Source: Streptomyces sp. NBC_01267 (lineage in GTDB: Bacteria; Actinomycetota; Actinomycetes; Streptomycetales; Streptomycetaceae). From it: DNA of 64,000 nt. Numbering within the stretch: the stretch's first letter is position 1; every line of letters starts with the position of its first letter. The notes beneath the pieces were generated by a model that did not search any database, was not told the DNA's origin, and saw only the letters and a list, made by a program, of their open reading frames with translations. A program made the translations under genes and the position numbers. This document shows, one piece after another, positions 8,170 through 15,202 of this stretch. The stretch is from contig NZ_CP108455.1 in the NCBI RefSeq assembly GCF_036241575.1, forward strand, positions 943,501-1,007,500, read 5' to 3'.

Positions 8170-9219
8170 ATGCGGATGACGAGGACTCAGCCGATCGAGA
8201 CGATCGACTGGCACACCGGCGGCGAACCGTTCCGGATCGTCGTGGACGGCCCGGCCGAGGTGACGGGCGAGGGACCGACCGTTGCCGAGCGCAGGGTCGT
8301 CGCGACGCGAAGTGAGGACGTGCAGTGGGTCCGGGCGCTGCTGTGCGGCGAACCGCGCGGCCACGCGGGCATGTACGGCGGATTCCTGGTTCCGCCCGAC
8401 GACGCCGGCGCCCACCTCGGTGTCCTCTTCTGGCACAACGACGGGTTCTCCACGGCGTGCGGGCACGGAACGATCGCCCTGGGCGCATGGGCCGTCACCT
8501 CGGGCCGGGTCCCGGCACCTGCCGACGGCCTGACCGACGTCGTGATCGACGTCCCGTCCGGGCGCGTCACGGCGCGCGTCCGGACCAGAAAGGGGCAGGT
8601 CCAGGACGTCACGTTCACCAACGTGCCCGCCTACGTCCACGCGCACGGCGTCGACGTGCCGACCTCCTGCGGGAAGGTCACCGTCGACATCGCGTTCGGC
8701 GGCGCGATGTACGCGGTGGTACCGGCCGCGTCCGTCGGGCTGCGCGTCCGGCCGCAGGACGTCGCCCAACTCACCGCCGCCGGGCGGGAGATCCGCGACA
8801 CGCTGAACGCCGCCCGCGCCGCCGAGCACCCTCTCGACCCGCGGCTGTCCGGGATCTACGGGACCATCTTCACCGAGGAGACCGGGCCCACCGAACTGCG
8901 GGCCGACGGCAGTCGGCTGGTGCAGCAGCGCAACATCACGGTGTTCGCGGACGGCCAGGTCGACCGGTCCCCGTGCGGTTCCGGCACGTCGGCCAGGATC
9001 GCGGTCCTGGCCGACGCCGGACAGCTGCGCCGGGGCGACGAGTTGCGGCACGAGTCCGTGGTGGGCTCGGTGTTCCACGCCCGGATCACCGAGCAGACCG
9101 CGGTCCACGGGATCCCGGCGGTCGTCACGGCGGTGACGGGCACCGCACACGCGGTCGGCACATGCCGCTTCACCGTCGATCCGCGCGACGCGCTCCTGCC
9201 CGGATTCGTGCTGCGATGA
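8170..9219 (+). CDS. proline racemase family enzyme (second copy; 3- or 4-hydroxyproline epimerase-like)
   Basis: 349 residues, or 347 from ATG 8176. The first catalytic Cys is Cys97 (TACGHGTIALG) and the second Cys269 (DRSPCGSGTSA), so the two-base racemase machinery is intact. The N-terminal DWHTGGEPFR differs from the DSHTEGMPTR of the operon paralogue and resembles the branch that includes trans-3-hydroxyproline dehydratases. Those dehydratases, however, replace a catalytic Cys, which is not the case here. A hydroxyproline isomer different from that of the first enzyme is a reasonable guess. GGAAG lies four bases upstream of the first ATG. It is divergent from the collagenase. Confidence 0.85.
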   Translation: MRMTRTQPIETIDWHTGGEPFRIVVDGPAEVTGEGPTVAERRVVATRSEDVQWVRALLCGEPRGHAGMYGGFLVPPDDAGAHLGVLFWHNDGFSTACGHGTIALGAWAVTSGRVPAPADGLTDVVIDVPSGRVTARVRTRKGQVQDVTFTNVPAYVHAHGVDVPTSCGKVTVDIAFGGAMYAVVPAASVGLRVRPQDVAQLTAAGREIRDTLNAARAAEHPLDPRLSGIYGTIFTEETGPTELRADGSRLVQQRNITVFADGQVDRSPCGSGTSARIAVLADAGQLRRGDELRHESVVGSVFHARITEQTAVHGIPAVVTAVTGTAHAVGTCRFTVDPRDALLPGFVLR

Positions 9220-9317
9220 CCGAACTCCTCGATGTGGAGCGGGTCTTCGCCCTGGGGCCGGTCGCCGCCGCCCGACCGGCGGGACGGGCCGGGCAGACCT
9301 GATGGTCGCCGTCGTGG

Positions 9318-9372
9318 CGTACCAGCGGGGAGAGATGTACCGGCGGGGAGAGGCGTACCGGCAGGCGGCGCG
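9318..9372 (+). repeat. three imperfect short tandem repeats
   Basis: About three copies of an 18-base unit containing GTACCRGCGGGGAGAG lie between the racemase-like gene and the aminopeptidase gene. No coding role is evident. Confidence 0.5.
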
Positions 9373-9465
9373 GGCGGAGTGACATCCCCTGTGCGACACC
9401 CCTGTTTCCGTACCATGTGAAATAGTACTGTCGCCGCACAGGGTTCCCGACGGACGGAGCACACG

Positions 9466-10908
9466 GTGGCGCGAGACGACATACAGCCGCGTGAGGGCGC
9501 GAGCCACGACCGCGCGGCGCCGCCAACGCTGGCGGAGTGCTTCACACGAGGGTGGGCCGAGGCGGCTCCCGCGGTGCCGGTACTGCCCGGAGCGGCGTAC
9601 GCGGCCAGACGTCGCACGCTGTTGTCCGCACGCTTCCCTGGGGAGCGAATCGTGGTCCCGGCCGGCGGCCTCAAGGTCCGGAGCAACGACTTCGACTACA
9701 CCTTCCGTCCGCACTCCGCGTACCTCCACCTCACCGCGGACGAGGGCGCCGGCGTCGCCCCGGACAGCGTCCTCGTCCTGGAGCCGACGGGCACCGGCCA
9801 CGACGCCATGGTGTTCACCCGGCCGCGCTCCCCGCGCGACGGCGGGCCGAACGGCACCGAGTTCTACCGCGACCGCCGCTACGGCGAGTTCTGGACCGGC
9901 CGGCGCCGCACCCTGGCGGAGACCTCCGACGCCCTGGGCCTCACGGCTCTCCCCCGCGACGACCTCGCACGCGCCCTCGCCCCGGACGTCCCGACCCGGG
10001 TGGTGCGCGGCCAGGACCCGGTGGTCGACGCGGCGGCGCCGCCGGCCGCCGGGGCCGAGTCCGAACTCCTCGCATACCTCTCGGAGCTGCGGCTGGTCAA
10101 GGACGAGTGGGAGGTCGAGCAGATGCGCGCGGCCGTGGATCACACCGTGGCCGCCTTCCACGACGTGGCGGGCGAACTGCCCACCGCGATGCGGCTCGCG
10201 CGCGGCGAGCGCTGGATCGAGGGCACGTTCAACCGGCGGGCCCGGCTGGAGGGTTACGGCCTCGGCTTCGAGACGATCGCGGCGGCCGGCGCGCACGCGT
10301 GCGTCCTGCACTGGATGCGCAACGACGGTCCTGTCCGCGACGGCGAACTCCTCCTGCTGGACGCCGGCGTGGAGACCGACACCTGCTACACCGGTGACGT
10401 GACCCGTACCCTGCCGGTCGGCGGGCGCTTCACCGATGCGCAGCGGCAGGTGTACGACCTGGTGTACGCGGCCCAGTCGGCGGGCATCGCCGCGCTGCGG
10501 CCCGGCGCACGGTTCGGCGACTTCCACGACGCCGCGGCGCGCGTCATCGCCGAGGGCCTGGACGCCTGGGGCCTGCGCCCGGGCGGCGCCGGCCCCCACG
10601 ACCGGTCCCTGTACGGCCGTTACACCGTCTGCGGCACCGGGCACATGCTGGGCCTGGACTGCCACGACTGCGCCGACGCCCGCAACAGCGCCTACCTGCA
10701 GGGTGTCCTGGAGCCGGGCCACGTCCTGACCGTCGAGCCCGGCCTGTACTTCCAGCCCGACGACCTGACGATCCCCGCCCACCTGCGCGGCATCGGCGTG
10801 CGGATCGAGGACGACTTCCTCATCACCGCGGACGGCGCCGTCTGCCTGTCGTCGGGGCTGCCGCGTGCCGCCGACGACGTCGAGGCGTGGGTGACCGCCG
10901 CCCGCTGA
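9466..10908 (+). CDS. pepP: Xaa-Pro aminopeptidase (aminopeptidase P, M24B)
   Basis: 480 residues from GTG 9466 with GGAG seven bases upstream. The N-terminal half is the creatinase-N/AMP_N domain (with FDYTFRPHSAYLHLT). The pita-bread C-terminal half shows the five metal ligands in order: Asp in LLLDAGVETD, Asp in TGDVTR, His in GTGHMLGLD, Glu in TVEPGLY and Glu in RIEDDF. It removes N-terminal residues that precede proline or hydroxyproline, the expected last step in breaking down collagen peptides in the cytoplasm. Its place beside the collagenase and hydroxyproline genes strengthens this. Confidence 0.9.
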   Translation: MARDDIQPREGASHDRAAPPTLAECFTRGWAEAAPAVPVLPGAAYAARRRTLLSARFPGERIVVPAGGLKVRSNDFDYTFRPHSAYLHLTADEGAGVAPDSVLVLEPTGTGHDAMVFTRPRSPRDGGPNGTEFYRDRRYGEFWTGRRRTLAETSDALGLTALPRDDLARALAPDVPTRVVRGQDPVVDAAAPPAAGAESELLAYLSELRLVKDEWEVEQMRAAVDHTVAAFHDVAGELPTAMRLARGERWIEGTFNRRARLEGYGLGFETIAAAGAHACVLHWMRNDGPVRDGELLLLDAGVETDTCYTGDVTRTLPVGGRFTDAQRQVYDLVYAAQSAGIAALRPGARFGDFHDAAARVIAEGLDAWGLRPGGAGPHDRSLYGRYTVCGTGHMLGLDCHDCADARNSAYLQGVLEPGHVLTVEPGLYFQPDDLTIPAHLRGIGVRIEDDFLITADGAVCLSSGLPRAADDVEAWVTAAR

Positions 10909-10937
10909 TGCCCTTCGGGGATTCCGGTCGAGCCCCC

Positions 10938-10982
10938 ATGACGGACACTCAGCGCGCCTGCGAGAGCGCCGAGTTCCGTCAT
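10938..10982. terminator. hairpin between convergent pepP and GH3 genes
   Basis: ATGACGGA at 10938-10945 pairs with TCCGTCAT at 10975-10982; ACTC/GAGT and GCGC/GCGC continue the stem with one bulge and one mismatch. It is placed where both converging transcripts would end. Confidence 0.55.
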
Positions 10983-11130
10983 CCGGGCGCTTCCCGGCAG
11001 CCGAGTTCGTCGAGTTGTGCCGGCCTTCCGGAGCGTGCGTAGGTGCCGGGCTCCACGTCCGCCGGGACGGACACCGTGCAGGCCGTCGTCACCTCGGAGA
11101 ACCGGCTCCGGCTGTCGAACCGGTAGCCGC
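10979..11130 (-). pseudogene. coding-like remnant overlapping the 3' end of the GH3 gene
   Basis: In a frame different from the glycosidase, about 45 codons before TGA 10979-10981 have G or C in nearly every third position and read, in part, RFDSRSRFSEVTTACTVS and VPADVEPGTYA. This could be the true C-terminus of the GH3 protein after a frameshift, or a fragment of another secreted protein. I do not recognise it. Confidence 0.3.
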
Positions 11131-13923
11131 CGGCGGATGGTGGACCGTGATCGCCGCTGACCCCGTCACCCCGTTCACCGTGACCCGGATCGTCGCGACG
11201 CCTGAACCGACCATGGTCACCAGACCGTTGTGGTTCACCGTCGCCACCGACGCATCACTGGTGGAGTAACGCACCTTCGCCTTCGACAGGTCCACGAACG
11301 ACCCATCGCTGTTCGCCGCCTCCACCACACCGTCCGCCGTCACGGACATGTTCCGGTCCAGCTGCTGCGCCGGGTCGGTGTCGTCCTTGATCCACTGATT
11401 CTTTCCGGCCAGATCGATCGTGTCACCCGCCGTGAAGTTCACCGCCTCGGGCTGCACCGTGACGTGCTGCACCTCGGGGGTGAGAGCCCCGGTGACGGAG
11501 ACGTCGGCCGATGAGGTGATGTGCGACGCGCTGGTCCCGACCTGGAACTGGTAAGTCCCGTCGTAGACCACCGACTTCATCGCCGTGGAGTCCCAGAACG
11601 CCAGGTCCGCGATCTTCACGGGCAGCGTGATCTGCTGCCTTTCGCCGGGGGCCAGCACCCGCGTCTTCCGGAACCCGGCCAGGCGCTTGGCCGGCAGCGG
11701 CACGGCGGTCGCTCCGGCGGGGGCGGTGACATGCGGAGTCGCCGCGTACAGCTGCGCCACGGCCGCGCCGGGCACGGAGCCCTTGTTGCGCACCGTGAAA
11801 CGCACATCGACCGTGCCGTCGGCCGTGACGGACCTCTTGTCGACCGTGGCCGGCGAGTAGGCGAAGTCGGTGTAGCTGAGGCCGTAGCCGAACGGGTAGG
11901 TCGGGGTGCCGGTGAAGTACTGGTAGGTGCGCCCGAGCCCGCCGGTCGCCGCCGGGTCCAGCCCGTAGTTGTCCATGGCGGGCAGTTGGGACTCGTCCTT
12001 GTACCAGGTGAAGTCCAGGTGGCCCGACGGGTTCTGCTTGCCGAACATCACGTCGGCCAGGGCCGTGCCCTGGGCCTGGCCGTTGTAGCCGCTGAACAGG
12101 ATCGCCGGGAACTTCCCCTGCACATCGTCGATCTTCACCGGACCGGCGGACTGGATCGCCAGCGCCGTCCGCGGATTGCCCAACGCCGACACCTGGTTGA
12201 TCAGCGAGGTGTAGTTACCCGGCATGGCCAGGGACGTGAGGTCGTGGTTCTCGCCCGCGTTGTCCGTGTTCATGCCGACGAACGGCACCACCAGGTCGGC
12301 GTTCCTGATCGCGGCCCGCGTCGAGGCGCTCAGCGTGGCCGGCGAGGTGGCGGTGCTGGAGGTGCCGGCCGCGTCGAACAGAATGTTCGCGTGCGGATTC
12401 GCCGCCTTGATCGCCTTGGTCAGACCCTGTACCGCATTGGTCTGATGGGTCGGAACATTCCAGTAGTCGCCGTAGGTCATCTTGTCGGCCATGTCGCCCA
12501 GGATCACGACGTTGTTCAACTTTGCCGGATCGGCCGGCAGCAGCGGCTTCGAGGATCCGGCGACATGGTCGTTCTTCAGCAGCACCAGGTCGTTGGCCGC
12601 CACCTTCTCCGCGAGCGCCTGGTGCTCCGGGCTCTCGATGTTCGCCTTGGTGGCCGAGGTGTAGGGGACACTGCTCGCCGGGTCGAATTCACCGGTCGAC
12701 ATGCGCATGGTGAAGGTCCGGGTCAGTGCGGTGTCGATGACGCCTTCGCTGAGGATCCCGGCGTCGATGGCCGCTCGCAGGTTGGCCGCCGAGTTCTCGA
12801 AGCCGTAGCAGTTCAGGTAGGAGCCCGCACGCAGCGCGTACGCCTCGGCTCCGGCCTGCGCCGAGATCTTGGCCCCGGTACTGGTGTTCGTCCAGGTGGA
12901 GTTGTCCCCCAGGCCGTCGGTCGTCCAGCCCGGCGGCGCCCAGTTGTGTCCGGCGACAGCGGAGTCGGCGGTGGGCAGGTCGTAGACGGTGGCCACCGCG
13001 CCGCAGTCTCCGGTGGTGTAGCCGGAGAATCCGTAGGTGCGCTGCGCGATCTGGTTGGCCGTGTAGGTGTTCGCCACCGCCGGAGTGCCGTTGACCGCGT
13101 TGTAGGAGGTCATCAGACCCGCGACGTGGGAGTTCCCGATCAGGCTCTTGAACTGCGCGGTGTAGTAGTCGCGGATGTCGGCATCGGTGGCCGCCGAGTT
13201 GGCGGCCTTGCGCATGTCCTCGACGTTGTTGAGCGCGAAGTGCTTCGCGGTGGCGGCGACCTTCAGATAGCCGTTCGCGGACTGCCCGGTCTCCGTGTTG
13301 CCCTGATACCCGTTGACGAATGCCCCAGCCATCTGCGCCACCAGGTAGGGGTCCTCGCCGAAGCCCTCGTCGTTGCGGCCCCAGCGCGGGTCCCGGTCCA
13401 TGTTGACCGTCGGCGCCCAGAACGTCAGCGAACCGTAGTCGGTCTTCGACCCGCCGATATTGTTGGGGGCGACGCCGAAGAGGCTCTTGTCGAGATACCC
13501 GCGGACCTCGTCGGAGATCGCGGTGGTCTCCTGGTACATCAGGTCCTTGTCCCAGGTCATCGTCGCCGCGATGCCCGCGGGGAAGGCCGTCGCGGGGGGA
13601 TGGTCCGAACCTGCGGGGTTGTTGAACCCCGCGCCCATGTAGTTGATCCCGTGCGCGCCCTCGCTCCAGTAGGTGTAGTCCTGCACCCCCAGACGCGGAA
13701 TCGCCGGCGCGGTGTTGGTATTCAACTGATCCGCCTTCTCCCCGAAGTTCATCCGCGACACGAGGTCGGCCGCGCGGGCCTCGAAGGAGTAGTGGGTGTC
13801 CAGGTAGACCGGCCTGGGGGCAGTTGCTGCCGGTCTTGAGAAACCGGCCAGGCTCGTCACGCACACCATCGACGACAGCACGGCGAGGAGGACTCGCCGT
13901 CGCGGGGCGCTGCGCTGTTTCAT
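11089..13923 (-). CDS. secreted glycoside hydrolase family 3 protein (beta-glucosidase/beta-xylosidase type) with Big2 domain
   Basis: 944 residues. A signal peptide (MKQRSAPRRRVLLAVLSS... to about residue 34) leads to the GH3 barrel; KHFALNN near 235 and the nucleophile Asp in GYTTGDCGAV near 305 fit the family. The alpha/beta sandwich with glutamate-bearing segments follows, then a fibronectin-III-like domain (TVDVRFTVRNKGSVPG near 690). A bacterial Ig-like Big2 repeat sits at about 860-930 (SDASVATVNHNGLVTMVGSG). The barrel resembles beta-xylosidase or alpha-arabinofuranosidase GH3 members as much as beta-glucosidases, so substrate is open. It likely releases sugars from plant polymer fragments outside the cell. 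Confidence 0.88.
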   Translation of the reverse strand: MKQRSAPRRRVLLAVLSSMVCVTSLAGFSRPAATAPRPVYLDTHYSFEARAADLVSRMNFGEKADQLNTNTAPAIPRLGVQDYTYWSEGAHGINYMGAGFNNPAGSDHPPATAFPAGIAATMTWDKDLMYQETTAISDEVRGYLDKSLFGVAPNNIGGSKTDYGSLTFWAPTVNMDRDPRWGRNDEGFGEDPYLVAQMAGAFVNGYQGNTETGQSANGYLKVAATAKHFALNNVEDMRKAANSAATDADIRDYYTAQFKSLIGNSHVAGLMTSYNAVNGTPAVANTYTANQIAQRTYGFSGYTTGDCGAVATVYDLPTADSAVAGHNWAPPGWTTDGLGDNSTWTNTSTGAKISAQAGAEAYALRAGSYLNCYGFENSAANLRAAIDAGILSEGVIDTALTRTFTMRMSTGEFDPASSVPYTSATKANIESPEHQALAEKVAANDLVLLKNDHVAGSSKPLLPADPAKLNNVVILGDMADKMTYGDYWNVPTHQTNAVQGLTKAIKAANPHANILFDAAGTSSTATSPATLSASTRAAIRNADLVVPFVGMNTDNAGENHDLTSLAMPGNYTSLINQVSALGNPRTALAIQSAGPVKIDDVQGKFPAILFSGYNGQAQGTALADVMFGKQNPSGHLDFTWYKDESQLPAMDNYGLDPAATGGLGRTYQYFTGTPTYPFGYGLSYTDFAYSPATVDKRSVTADGTVDVRFTVRNKGSVPGAAVAQLYAATPHVTAPAGATAVPLPAKRLAGFRKTRVLAPGERQQITLPVKIADLAFWDSTAMKSVVYDGTYQFQVGTSASHITSSADVSVTGALTPEVQHVTVQPEAVNFTAGDTIDLAGKNQWIKDDTDPAQQLDRNMSVTADGVVEAANSDGSFVDLSKAKVRYSTSDASVATVNHNGLVTMVGSGVATIRVTVNGVTGSAAITVHHPPAATGSTAGAGSPR

Positions 13924-14195
13924 CTGACTCCTTCGTCACGGGGCTGATGAGGCACCGGGCGCCGAGGGCGCTGTCGTCCTGGCTTCGCGGATCAGGCCCG
14001 CCACCACGGTGGATCAACTCCCGTGCACGAACAGGGGCGTGGGATCTGGAACTCCGCGGTATGCGCACAACGCCGGTACAGGTGGACCAAGGGCGGATTT
14101 GTACACTGCCATGACAAAATACGGGCGCGCTCATCGGTGGTCAAGGAGTCGGCTGGAGTGCCGCATGCGGGTGGCCCGCTTCTCCGTCGAGCCCG

Positions 14196-14483
14196 TCACC
14201 GCCTGCGCAGGGCGCGCGCGCACCAGCCGATGACACCGCCGTTGAGCAGCGCTCCGAGGGCGACAGCGACGACGAACGACGCCGCGTGGTCCGGCAGTCC
14301 GAGGAAGACAAGGCTGAAGGGCGCGGTGGCGAGGATCGGGACGACACCGGCCATGGACTCGCCGGAATCGTCGATGCCGGTCACCACGAGCGCCCACACC
14401 AGCAGTGCGGCGCAGAGCGCGAGGTAGGCGAGGGCGGCGGGGGCACCGAGGAGGTGGCGCAGGCGGCGCGGGAAGGTGGTCAC
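14196..14483 (-). CDS. small membrane protein of the SCO4225 type
   Basis: 95 residues from GTG 14483, with GAAGGA eight bases upstream. After a basic N-terminus (TTFPRRLRHLLG) there are three hydrophobic segments (about residues 12-32, 45-62 and 65-85) and a basic tail. Similar small proteins are found next to two-component systems in Streptomyces. Here it directly follows the response regulator gene by 32 bases on the same strand, so it is likely co-transcribed and might be a target or accessory of the system. Function unknown. Confidence 0.7.
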   Translation of the reverse strand: MTTFPRRLRHLLGAPAALAYLALCAALLVWALVVTGIDDSGESMAGVVPILATAPFSLVFLGLPDHAASFVVAVALGALLNGGVIGWCARALRRR

Positions 14484-14515
14484 GGAAGCGGGTCCTTCGG
14501 TTGCGGGAGGGCGCG

Positions 14516-15202
14516 TCACGCGGTGTGCGTGCCGGGGTGGTTGGGGTGGGCGAGGCCCAGGTCGTAGGCGAGGATCGTGGCCTGGACCCGGTCGCGGAGG
14601 CCGAGTTTGCGCAGCAGCGCGTTGACGTGGGACTTGACGGTGCCGACGGTGATGCCGAGTTCCTCGCCGATCTCCGCGTTGTTGAGTCCGGCGGCGATCA
14701 GGCCGAGTACGTAGCGTTCGCGGGCGGTCAGGGTCTCCAGTTCCCGCGGGCCGCTCACCGGGCGGTGGCCGGTGAGCGCGCCGGACGCGTAGTGGCCGAT
14801 GAGGCGGCGGGTCGCGGACGGGGCGAGCACGCTCTCGCCGTCCGCCACCACCCGGATGCCGTGCAGGAGTTCGGCTGCGTGCACGTCCTTGAGCAGGAAG
14901 CCGGAGGCGCCGGCGCTCAGCGCGTCGAAGACGTAGGCGTCGAGGTCGAAGGTGGTCAGTACGAGGACGCGCGGTGCGTTCTCCTTGCCGGTGATGATCC
15001 GGGTGGCGGCGATCCCGTCGAGTTCGGGCATGCGGACGTCCATCACGACGACGTCGGGTGCCAACTCCTCGGCGAGGCGCACCGCGTCGGCGCCGTCGGC
15101 GGCCTCGCCGACCACCGTCATGTCGTCCTCGGCGTCGATCACGGCGGCGAACCCCGCGCGCACGATGCCCTGGTCGTCGACGACCAGAACCCTCAGGCCC
15201 AT
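14516..15202 (-). CDS. NarL/LuxR-type response regulator
   Basis: 228 residues. The receiver domain shows DDQ near residue 10, the phospho-acceptor Asp in VVMDVRMPELDG near 54, the LTTF switch Thr and the FLLKD Lys. A LuxR helix-turn-helix is at about 160-220 (LTARERYVLGLIAAGLNNAEIG, then TVGTVKSHVNALLRKLGL). The ATG at 15202 overlaps the stop of the sensor kinase gene (TGATG), so the pair is translationally coupled. Confidence 0.93.
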   Translation of the reverse strand: MGLRVLVVDDQGIVRAGFAAVIDAEDDMTVVGEAADGADAVRLAEELAPDVVVMDVRMPELDGIAATRIITGKENAPRVLVLTTFDLDAYVFDALSAGASGFLLKDVHAAELLHGIRVVADGESVLAPSATRRLIGHYASGALTGHRPVSGPRELETLTARERYVLGLIAAGLNNAEIGEELGITVGTVKSHVNALLRKLGLRDRVQATILAYDLGLAHPNHPGTHTA

